A stretch of 64,000 nucleotides of DNA from Conchocele bisecta (lineage: Eukaryota; Mollusca; Bivalvia; Lucinida; Thyasiridae): NCBI GenBank assembly GCA_029237695.1, contig CM055269.1, positions 29,050,956-29,114,955 of the forward strand, read 5' to 3'. Of this stretch, positions 11,994 through 21,312 are shown piece after piece; position 1 is the stretch's first letter; the number at the start of each line of letters is the position of its first letter. The position numbers were made by a program, and so were the translations under genes. The notes under the pieces are model-generated. The model was given only the letters and a program-made list of their open reading frames with translations. It ran no database searches and was not told where the DNA came from.

Positions 11994-13135
11994 TGATTCT
12001 GTGTTTATGAAGAAGAAGAAGAAGAGTTTATTGACATAAACTATATACAGTTTCTAGTCATAATAACTTGCTCAATTTCTAGCAATATATGAATAACATG
12101 ATAGGTAATGAGTGAAACATGATATTAGTTGTATGAGTTTGAAGAAGTAAGTATTTTGAGGGTGGAAATTGCTTAACAACTGTTCATAAATTGCAAAATT
12201 ACATGTGCATGTATAATTGTTGTCGTTGCCACTATTGGAGAACCAGTGTTGTCCGATAGTGTCAAGTACAACGATTTAACATGGTGGTTGGTGGAATAAG
12301 CTGTGATATGTAACGGAGTACGGCGGAGTAGGCTGTCGGCTGTCAAATGGGAACCCAAAACGCCTGTCACCAGCGTGAGGTCAATCTCGGCCGCGCACTC
12401 ACACATTCTGTATGGTGTATGACGGAGGTCGTGTTGTTTAATATAGTTTGATCCGTTATAGTACTCAGCTGTCAGGGATTAGACTGTGTGAATGAGCTGC
12501 CGTGACGTTCCCCACCCCGGCTGGACACGCCCCAAAATCCTACGTGACTGCCCACGCACATAATTCAAACAAATGGGAGCTGTGGTGTATAATTCATGAC
12601 TATATATACTATGACCAGTGTAGCCCCAGGTCTGAACGCTCAAACGTGCGTCAAGACCAGGAATCACACTGCGTTGTACACTATTGCATAGTACATATCC
12701 ATTAGAAGAATGTATGTGCTAATCAATTAAGCTGCTTCAATGGTTTCCTTATTGATTATACATGTAATAATACTCGTTTTGCAGTTAACATGGTATGCAT
12801 GTATTATTGTTGTCATTGTTACCATATCCAACCGTGATTAGCTAATAGTAACAATGCAAACAATATGCCATGACTGAATAATGATTGAATTATATTTACA
12901 ACTTATTTTTTAATCGACTGCGAACAAAATGGATCTCAAGAATTATGCAACGGACCCCTGTCCAGATCAGCCTGCCCGGCGAGCAGGCTGGTCAGGGCTT
13001 AACGCATTGGTCAATATTGTCGGACGTGTTGTATTGTTGGATGACAATGAAGCTAGTGGTATTCTATTCGATTGTAAAGTAGCTGGCTTCGTGTATACTG
13101 ATTATATGTACGTTGCATAACCCTCAATTAGCACA
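11994..13135. mobile_element. About 1.1-kb insertion inside the LINE
   Basis: LINE reading on either side (motif HLGI at about 13143 and RSKMF at about 11990) would join if this segment were removed. The insert starts near a (GAA)n run at 12007-12024, has no recognisable protein and shows an internal similarity between about 12195-12240 and 12790-12830 (GTATAATTGTTGTCGTTGCC versus GTATTATTGTTGTCATTGTT). Boundaries are accurate to about 10 bp. Type unknown. Confidence 0.7.
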
Positions 13136-14040
13136 AATACCTAAATGTAAAAGTTTGTACCACAAATTATCTATAACAACATAATCAAATTAGGCCTTCG
13201 TAAAATCTACGAATGCACAGAATAATTTTGAGCCATTATTAATATACTTCGTAATTAGACTATGTAATACAAAAATATGGTCTAGTGTGCTCATATATTT
13301 TCGAAAACCTGCCTGTGCCTCGACATATACATACTATTTTTCGGCCCATTCTGTCAGTCTATTATTTAAAACTCGTGTGTTTAACAGCTTACCTACTGTA
13401 CTTAATAAAGTTATTCCTCTGTAAGTATTTTTATTGTTTATGCTACCTTTCTTATGGAGAGGAATTATATGTCCATCTGACCATGTGTCTGGGAAATAAC
13501 CGTTATTAAATGCTACGTTAAAAAGCGTTTGAAATAAAGGCAGAAGTATATCTTTGCCATGAATAAAAAATTAATTTAACACTAAATCCGGTCCTGCACT
13601 TTCATTATTTTGGAGCTGGCAAATTCCCTTATCAATCTCAATCTGCGATATTTCAACATTTAGCTCATCGAACAAAATGTATATTTCGGACTGAAGGAAT
13701 TTACATTAAATTGTAATATATCTTCATCTGCTTGGAAAAAATGATCTTCCGGATTATTGATAGCTTTAAAATACTGTACAAATGAATCTGTAGTTAACTT
13801 GTTATTATTTGTGTTAATACCACTTGCTTTCTTCAAAAGATTGCAATAATCTTTTGCATTTCTGACTCTTGCATTTAGCAGGTTATCTGTTTGCTGTTTT
13901 GCCTGCTGATATCTAGACTCACGGAGTGATATTTTAAACCTAGATCTTGCCAGAACCATATTTTGCCTATTCTGATCAGTCTTATCGAAGCGATATATGC
14001 TTAATTTATATTGGAATTTGTATTTACAGACGCGACATTT
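13136..14040 (-). pseudogene. LINE retrotransposon block 3: linker and RT N-half
   Basis: Minus-strand frames encode the region before the RT (13959-13660) and then RT motifs. AGPDLVLN, SDGHIIPLHKKG and TYRGITLLSTVGKL match the usual LINE RT entry motifs. The motif A core DFTKA-FD is interrupted by an in-frame TAA near 13190. A further in-frame stop lies in the AGPDL block. Reading continues at 11993 after an insertion. The upstream edge at about 14040 adjoins a satellite-bearing insertion. Confidence 0.88.
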
Positions 14041-14179
14041 CCCTTATGATGACGTCCATTCACCTTCATATTAGGTGTACATACGTAATTAACAAGAGCT
14101 GTAGGAGAACAGCATAGCTCGACTACGAGGGTTGTCGATGTACACATAGCTTGACAAACAAGGTGGCTACGGCCTGCAT

Positions 14180-14400
14180 AAAAACCTTAACCAAGGTTGA
14201 CTAAAAACCTTAACCAAGGGAAATTAAGTAAGTAATTCAAGGTTAAATGTAGGTCAATGTCAGATATAGGTCAGGGTTTATTGATGTACATCACTAGGAG
14301 ATGAAGTTTTCCAAGTATGGTTGCTGTAGGCCCAGGAGTATTCCATATACAAGCTTGACTAAGAAGAGTGCCGCAAGTCACAAAATACGTCGAAAATGGG
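14180..14400. repeat. Single leading monomer of the 160/180-bp satellite
   Basis: It shares AACCTTAACCAAGG, TCAAGGTTAAATGTAGGTCA and GATGTACATCACTAGGAGAT with the array at 15320-16855 but is separated from it by the 190-bp repeat array, which therefore sits inside the satellite. Confidence 0.8.
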
Positions 14401-14559
14401 CCAGACAGCGAAGATGCAGAAATGTGAAGCTGTCACCAAGGCAAGAAACATTAATGAGAATTTGAAAGTCTATAGCATTATTTCTTCATATCGTTGTGCT
14501 AAACATGTATACTAATTTAGGCAGAGATAGAAAAGTAGAGTGTAAAGTAGAAATGATGT

Positions 14560-15250
14560 AGAAACAATGGCTAAGTTAAAAAGGTGATATTTTTGTTAAT
14601 AAATATGTTTTCGGCATAAAAACACCAAGGTGCACATCTTCAATATGTGTAGAAGACGTGTGTATAATTTAAGAACGATCGACTGTACGGTTTCGGAGCA
14701 GTTGTGTACACAAACTCTGTACACTATACAGAATTGTATAGAAAAATGTAGAAAAAATGGCTAAGTTAAAAAATATTTGTTCGTCATAAAAACACCAAGG
14801 TGCACATCTTCAATATGTGTAGAAGACGTGTGTATAGTTTCAGAACGATCGACTGAACGGTTTCGGAGGAGTTGTGTACACAAACTCTGTACCGTATATA
14901 GAATTGTATAGAAACATGTAGAAAAAATGGCTAAGTTAAATAGGTGATATTTGTGTTAACAAATATTCTTTCGCCATAAAAACACCAAGGTGCACATCTT
15001 CAATATGTGTAGAAGACGTGTGTATAGTTTCAGAACAATCGACTGAACGGTTTCGGAGGAGTTGTGTACACAAACTCTGTACCGTATATAGAATTGTATA
15101 GAAAATATAGAAAAGATGGCTAAGTTAAAAAGGTGATATTTTTGTTAAAAAATATTGTTTCGACATAAAAACACAGAGGTGTACATCTTCAATATGTGTA
15201 GAAGACGTGTGTGTAGTTTCAAATCGATCGACTGAAAGGTTTCGGAGGAG
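14560..15250. repeat. About 190-bp tandem repeat, 3.6 copies
   Basis: Repeated landmarks AAAAACACCAAGGTGCACAT occur at about 14617, 14787, 14977 and, diverged, 15166, giving spacings of about 170-190 bp. The unit also contains GAAGACGTGTGTATAGTTTC and GTTTCGGAGGAGTTGTGTAC. A related single unit without tandem copies is seen near 49080-49200. Confidence 0.9.
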
Positions 15251-15319
15251 TTGTGTACACGAACTATGCGCTTTTTCTTCCGCCGCCCGCCCGCCCGCCG
15301 TGCGGTAAAACAAAAACGG

Positions 15320-16855
15320 TCGTATAAAAACCTTAACAAAGGGGAAATAACTAAGTAATCCAAGGATAAAAGTAGGTCAATGTCAAATATAGGTCAGGGA
15401 TTATTGATGTACATCACTAGGAGATGAAATTGTCCAAGTATGGTTGCTGTATGCCCAGGAGTATTCCATATACAAGCTTGACTATAAACATTAACCAAGT
15501 TTGAGTACAAACCTTAACCAAGGGGAAATAAATAAGTAATTCAAGGTTAGATGTAAGTGAAGGTAAAATATAGGTCAGGGGTTATTGATGTACATCCATA
15601 TGAGAAAAGGTTATCCAAGTATGGTGTCTGTATGCACAATAGTATTCCATCTACAAGCTTGAGTAAAAACCTTAACCAAGGTTGACTAAAAACCTTAACC
15701 AAGGGGAATTAACTAAGTAATTCAAGGTTAAATGTAGGTCAAGGTCAAATATATGTCAGGGGTTGTTGATGTACATCACTAGGAGATGAAGTTGTCCAAG
15801 TATGGTGGGTGTAGGGCCAGGAGTATTCCATCTACAAGCTTGACTAAAAACATTAACCAAAGAGAATTAACTAAGTAATTGAAGAGGAAATGTAGGTCAA
15901 GATCAAATATAGATCAGGGGTTATTGATGTACATCACTATGAGAAAAGGTTGTCCAAGTATGGTGTCTGTATGCACAATAGTATTCCATGTACAAGCTGG
16001 AGTAAAAACCTTAACCAAGGTTGACTAAAAACCTTAACCAAGGGGAATTAACTAAGTAATTCAAGGTTAAATGCAGGTCAAGGTCAAATATAGGTCAGGG
16101 GTTATTGATGTACATCACTAGGAGATGAAGTTGTCCAAGTATGGTGGTGTAGGGTCAGGAGTATTCCATCTACAAGCTGGACTAAAAACATTAACCAAAG
16201 AGAATTAACTAAGTAATTCAAGGGGACATGTACGTCAATGTCAAATACAGATCAGGGGTTATTGATGTACATCACTATGAGAAAAGGTTGTCCAAGTATG
16301 GTGTCTGTATGCACAATAGTATTCCATCTTCAAGCTTGACTAAAAACCTTAACCAAGGTTGACTAATAACCTTAACCAAGGGGAATTAACTAAGTTATTC
16401 AAGGCTAAATGTAGGTCAAGGTCAAATATAGGTCAGGGGTTGTTGATGTACATCACTAGGAGATGAAGTTGTCCAAGTATGGTTGGTGTAGGGCCAGGAG
16501 TATTCCATCTACACGGTTAACTAAAAACCTTAACCAAGGGGAATTAACTAAGTAATCCAAGGCGAAATGTAGGTGAAGGTCAAATATAGATCAGGGGTTA
16601 TTGATGTACATCACTAGGAGATGAAGTTGTCCAAGTATGGTGCGTGTAGGGGGCCAGTAGTATCCCATATACAAGCTTGACTAAAAACCTTAATCAAGGG
16701 GAATTAACTAAGTAATTCAAGAGGAAATGTAGGTCAAGGTCAAATATAGATCAGGGGTTATTGATGTACATCACTAGGAATGAAGTTGTCCAAGTATGGT
16801 GGGTGTAGGGCCAGTAGTATTCCATATACAAGCTTGACTAAAAACCTTAACCAAG
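15320..16855. repeat. 160/180-bp satellite with alternating periods
   Basis: About nine monomers containing AACCTTAACCAAGGGGAATT, AACTAAGTAATTCAAGG, GGGGTTATTGATGTACATCA and GTTGTCCAAGTATGG. Successive starts at about 15346, 15528, 15706, 15867, 16047, 16207, 16387, 16545 and 16705 alternate near 180 and 160 bp over most of the array. Longer monomers carry an extra copy of a 20-24-bp GTTGACTAAAAACCTTAACC segment. Confidence 0.9.
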
Positions 16856-16939
16856 GCGTGACGGTGACGCCGACGCCGACGCCGACGCCGGGGTGACAAC
16901 ATAAGCTCTAACTATTCTTCGAATAGTCGAGCTAAAAAT

Positions 16940-17284
16940 ATCATTTAAACCAGAAACCGCAGAATTTATTGTGTCATTGGTGGGCGTATTGTTTAAATCA
17001 TCTATCAATTTATCCAAATTTGATGTAGTAATTGTAGATCTCATATTATTTTTATACTCTTCCATGTAGTCTATGTTCCATTTATATTTGTATTGTACAT
17101 ATTGCAGATCATTGAAAACACCTTGTTCATTTTGATTGTCAGCATTAGATGCCGACATCAATGAAAACGTAACAATACAATGATCAGATAGTACATTCGG
17201 ATCATCAACACTAAAGGAAGACAAATAATGTAGGAGATCAGCATTTACAGCAACTAAATATACCATATGCTTCCTCTGCTACCC
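16940..17284 (-). pseudogene. LINE retrotransposon block 2: endonuclease C-part and linker
   Basis: The minus-strand frame from 17266 contains NADLLHYLSSFSVDD and then VLSDHCIVTFSL, the conserved SDH motif at the end of APE-type LINE endonucleases, followed by a linker of about 90 residues. Upstream it is interrupted at 17285 by the GTCGC-repeat transposon. One in-frame stop occurs near its start. It joins block 1 at 18604 once that element and one copy of its duplication are subtracted. Confidence 0.88.
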
Positions 17285-17292
17285 ACAAACGT

Positions 17293-18595
17293 ATGGTGGC
17301 TGATTAGGGACATTTCGCCTCGTCGCTCCGTCGCTCCGTCGCTCCGTCGCCACGAAGTTTATCGCTCCTTCGCGGCGACGGAGCGATAATTATCGCTCCT
17401 TCGCGGCGAAGGAGCGACGAGAGGAAGTTTAGTGTCCTTAAACTTCGCTTCGTCGCTTCGTCGCCCCGTCGCCCCGTCGCCCCGTCGCTTCGTCACTCCG
17501 TCGCTTCGTCGCCACGACGGAGCGATAATTATCGCTTCTTCGCGGCGACGGAGCGATAAACTTCGTGACGACGGAGCCATAAACTTCGTGGCGACGGAGC
17601 GACGGAGCGAAGTTTAAGGACACTAAACTTCGCCTCGTCGCTCCGTCGCCACGAAGTTTATCGCTCGGTCGCCGCGAAGAAGCGATAATTATCGCTCCGT
17701 CGCTTCGTCGCCACGAAGTTTATCGCTTCATCGCGGCGAAGGAGCGACGAGGCGAAGCTTAGTGTCCTTAAGCTTCGCTCCGTCGCTTCGTCGCCCCGTC
17801 CCCGTCGCCCCGTCGCTCCGTCGCTTCGTCGCTCCGTCGCTCCGTTGCTCCGTCGCCACAACGAAGCGACGGAGCGAAGTTTAGAGACACTAAACTTCGC
17901 TTCGTCGCCCCGTCGCCCCGTCGCTTCGTCGCTTCGTAAGCTTCGCTCCGTCGCTTCGTCGCCCCGTCGCCCCGTCGCGTCGCCCCGTCGCTCCGTCGCT
18001 TCGTCGCTCCGTCGCTCCGTTGCTCCGTCGCCACGACGAAGCGACGGAGCGAAGTTTAGAGACACTAAATTCGCTTCCGCTCGCTTCGTCGCCCCGTCGC
18101 TTCGTCGCTCCGTCGCTTCGTCGCTCCGTCGCGTTGCGGTCACGCATGCGCATTGAGAACTCGTCGCTCCTTCGCCGCGACGGAGCGATAAACTTCGTGG
18201 CGACGAAGCGACGGAGCGATAATTATCGCTTCTTCGCGGCGACGGTGCGATAAACTTCGGAGCGACGGAGCGACGAGGCGAAGTTTAGTGTCCTTAAACT
18301 TCGCTCCGTCGCTCCGTCGCCACGAAGTTTATCGCTCCGTCGCCGCGAAGAAGCGATAATTATCGCTCCGTCGTGGCGACGGAGCGACGGGGCGACGAAG
18401 CGACGAAGCGACGGAGCGACGGGGTGACGGGTCGACGAAGCGACGAAGCGAAGTTTAAGGACACTAAACTTCGTCTCGTCGCTCCTTCCCCGCGAAGGAA
18501 CGATAATTATCGCTCCGTCGCCGCGAAGGAGCGATAAACTTCGTGGTGATGGAGCGACGGAGCGTCGAGGTGAAATGTCCCTAATCAGCCACCAT
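17293..18595. mobile_element. TIR transposon with a GTCGCYYC minisatellite body
   Basis: The 1303-bp element begins ATGGTGGCTGATTAGGGACA and ends with its inverse; the TIRs match for about 34 bp with two differences. It is flanked by an exact 8-bp direct repeat ACAAACGT (17285-17292 and 18596-18603). The whole interior is built of 8-bp units such as GTCGCTCC, GTCGCTTC and GTCGCCCC in both orientations, broken by AAGTTTATCGCTCC and GATAATTATCGCTCC spacers that are themselves palindromic. Long open frames in all six frames encode RRSDGATE-type repeats because 24 bp is eight codons; these are not genes. The 8-bp duplication fits hAT-like or similar transposases supplied in trans. Confidence 0.92.
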
Positions 18596-18603
18596 ACAAA
18601 CGT

Positions 18604-19134
18604 GCATTTTCCCAACAGTGTGTCCTCATCTACACGACCGTTTGCAATGCGGAGACCGGTTTCTTTGCATAGATCTATTAATAGTCGGCCATTTGCATTT
18701 ACATAATTATCCGGTGTAGAACGGGGAATTTCTGTGTCATTTACATAATCGTCGGGCAATGTGGGTATGTGTGTGGCAGAATCGTCAGCAACGTAATCCG
18801 AAAGTGTACCACACCTGGAGTTTAGATCTCCTAATATCATGAAATTACATTCATTATTTGTGGATTGTTGTATATGTAAAATATTGTCAGAAATAACAGT
18901 ATATGCATGCGTCTCTGCATATGCTTGTCTTCCGCTATTTTCAGGAATAATATACACAAGACAAACAAATAAATTATGTTCAAATCCAAAATTGTCTCCC
19001 TTGAATTTAAGCCACACGTGAGAGTCGCCCACACTTTTAACTAACACGTCGTCTGCAATCAAACTTTTTACATATATAACAATACCACCAGTCACGTTTT
19101 GCATATATACTGTCAGAGCCAAGACGGCCGCCAA
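18604..19134 (-). pseudogene. LINE retrotransposon block 1: endonuclease N-part
   Basis: The minus-strand frame contains TGGIVIYVKS, then MILGDLNSRCG (the GDxN endonuclease motif), then RSTPDNYVNANGRLLIDLC and GLRIANGR, all typical of APE-type endonucleases of this LINE type. The frame then runs into the inserted repeat transposon at 18595. Expected sequence upstream of about residue 15 of the frame is missing, so the LINE is 5'-truncated or rearranged near 19105-19134. Confidence 0.88.
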
Positions 19135-19261
19135 TGACTGACCCGCCGTAGGAATTGGGGTGGAAGGTGTGACGGTAATTTACCCCGAAAATTTAGATAA
19201 AATCAGTCCAACTATCGTCTCACGGATTTAATTTCTGTCTACTGGGTGTGGGCAGTAGTTT
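19135..19261. other. Short unassigned spacer
   Basis: This sequence lies between the LINE 5' break and the AT-rich TIR element. Nothing recognisable. Confidence 0.5.
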
Positions 19262-19652
19262 TTATGGAAGCGTCCTGGTGCCAATGCTAGAATATATTTA
19301 ACTCCTAATTAGGAGATATTAAGCCCTAATTAGGAGATACTATCTCATAATTAGGACTTATTATCTCCTAATTATGACTTAATATCTCCTAATTATGAGA
19401 TAAAACATTGTTTTAGCATTGACACAGACAATAAATCCTAATTAGGAGACAGTAAGTCCTAATTAGCATATATTAAGTCATAATTAGGAGATAGTAAGTC
19501 CTAATTAGGAGATACTAACGCATAATTAGGAGATAATATCTCCTAATCTAATTATGACTTATTTTAGGAGACATTATGTCCTCATTAGGACTTAGTATCT
19601 CCTAATTAGGAGATACAAATATTTTAGCATTGGCACCAGGCCGCTTCCATAA
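19262..19652. mobile_element. TIR element with a TCCTAATTAGGA palindromic array inside
   Basis: The ends are inverted copies reading TTATGGAAGCGTCCTGGTGC or TTATGGAAGCGGCCTGGTGC, followed by CAATGCTA. GTTT flanks both sides, a possible short duplication. The interior (about 19310-19615) is a run of short units such as CTCCTAATTATGACTTAATA and TCCTAATTAGGAGATA in mixed orientation. A copy of the inner TTTTAGCATTG end also occurs inside near 19410. No protein. Confidence 0.85.
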
Positions 19653-19849
19653 GTTTCCAATAGTGATGTTAGAGCTGGCATAATTATATGCATCTAATAT
19701 CACCACTAATATCATGCATCTAATATACACCGCTAAGTTGTATTCCCCACAATCATGGGGGAGAAAGTATCAACATTACTGAAACTGGTGTCTGCCATAA
19801 ACACCAGTAAAATAAAAGGGTGAGGATTTATTAAATACTGCAGTCATAT

Positions 19850-20121
19850 GTATCCGATTTCACCAAAATTGCTAAGCATACTTATCATTTATTTTTCCCG
19901 AAATTAATTATTTCATATAGACCTAACGATTGCAAATATTTGATGATTAAAAGTATGCATACTTATTATTCTGAATTTATTACATTATCACAGCCAAAAT
20001 GGCTGTGATAATGTAATAAATTCAGTATAATAAAAAATAAGTTATCCTTAAATTGAAAATTTCTCCCTCAAAAGTTCTTAGCAAGTTAAGTATGTTTAGC
20101 AATTTTTGTGAAATCGGCTAC
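19850..20121. mobile_element. Palindromic MITE, family G, copy 2
   Basis: Ends GTATCCGATTTCACCAA and its inverse TTGTGAAATCGGCTAC enclose the same central inverted repeat around ACAGCCAAAATGGCTGT as the other family G copies. Non-coding. Confidence 0.8.
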
Positions 20122-20926
20122 AGGGAGCATGTAACAAAACTAATGCATGTATAATTATGATATTTATATTTAATTCTCTCGAAATCCATTGTCCATTGAT
20201 ATGAAAAACAGAGTGCATTCCCTCTGCTGTCCACTGTATCCACATTGTTTCACTGCTTTACACTTTATCAGCGCCTTCCTAGCTATTATACTTTAAAGTA
20301 TCCGCAACCTTTTACTGTCAGGATGCATTTATATTATACGCACACCTGTTTCCGTTTTCACATTGGGTAACCTATGTATTGGAATCACGTCGGACAGTTA
20401 GCCACGCCCCAGACCCCCCTCGATGGGCTAGTCCGTAGTGATATCTTGGAGTAACCATAAAAACAAAATGCATTGTATTACTCAACGTTTAACTGTCATA
20501 CGCAACCGCTAATTGAAAATAATATTATGAAAAACTTCTTTCACTGAACAATATCAACAACGGATGTTCTAAGTACAAAAATACATCGGATTATTTTGTT
20601 ACGCTTCAAGTTGTTATTTGCCCCCATTTGCGTCACAAATCGTGCGGACATCGCTAAATTTAGTAACAGGCTATAATTTTCGGCAGAGTTAACTCCCCTC
20701 CGAATACTCTCCACCGGATAAACACGTCACGTGTAAACACGCGACGCGTTCAACACACAAACGATATCAAGGGGTTACAGCTACCTGTTGACCCAGATTT
20801 GTTTAACGATCGCGATTGTGTCGCAACAAAACTCGCACGTGTGGGTCTAACTGATGTTAATCCTCATCCTATCGATGGATTTACAGCGGATTTTAGTGAC
20901 ATTCCCGAATTCTGCCTGATTGACAT
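20122..20926. other. Unassigned DNA left of the Polinton
   Basis: No gene or repeat recognised. It is the likely pre-insertion host sequence for the Polinton. Confidence 0.5.
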
Positions 20927-21155
20927 TAGTAGTATATAGGGTATCAGTACGTTACCGTTTGTGATATAACAAGATAATAGAGTACAGCAAGCACACCACC
21001 CCTATAACAAACCCGTTAAAACAGTGATAAAACAGCAGCGTACTAATTGTGTATATCTAGCGTTTGACACCTCTAGAGATGGAAAAAACCCGAGGTAAAA
21101 TTTTTGCCGTCTACAACAAATAACGCGGTTTTAGATAGAAATATGTTTATGAAAA
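20927..21155 (+). repeat. Polinton left terminal inverted repeat
   Basis: It starts TAGTAGTATATAGGGTATCA and ends TATGTTTATGAAAA. It is matched almost base for base by the inverse of 27136-27364. AG...CT termini at 20931 and 27360 would agree with Polinton ends. Confidence 0.9.
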
Positions 21156-21312
21156 TATGGAGAAAATTTGGTACGTTCGGGGGTTTTAAAATATAGGCGA
21201 GGTAGTGATAGAAAGTGGTAATAACGCAATAAAAAGTATTGATAAAAATGAAGTAAAATTCTCTTTTTTCCAATTGAACATTAATTATCTATAATCATAA
21301 ACAACAATAAAC

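Larger units (their letters stand above)
14041..16939. mobile_element. About 2.9-kb satellite-bearing insertion inside the LINE
   Basis: This block separates the LINE linker at 13136-14040 from the endonuclease block at 16940-17284. The right end carries TAGCTCGACTATTCGAAGAA in inverse and a (GACGCC)n run at 16866-16890. The left side has a related TAGCTCGACTA at about 14115. The interior consists of two tandem families. No transposase or other protein is seen. It behaves as a non-autonomous element whose body has expanded into tandem repeats. Confidence 0.7.

Noticed and set aside
14180..16860. CRISPR-like array
   Set aside because: The 160-180-bp monomers are contiguous satellite units without unique spacers, in a eukaryotic context.
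17432..18253. Many long overlapping ORFs on both strands encoding RRSDGATE- or RRSVASSL-like proteins
   Set aside because: They are produced by the 8-bp minisatellite, which is open in all six frames; there is no amino-acid-level constraint.
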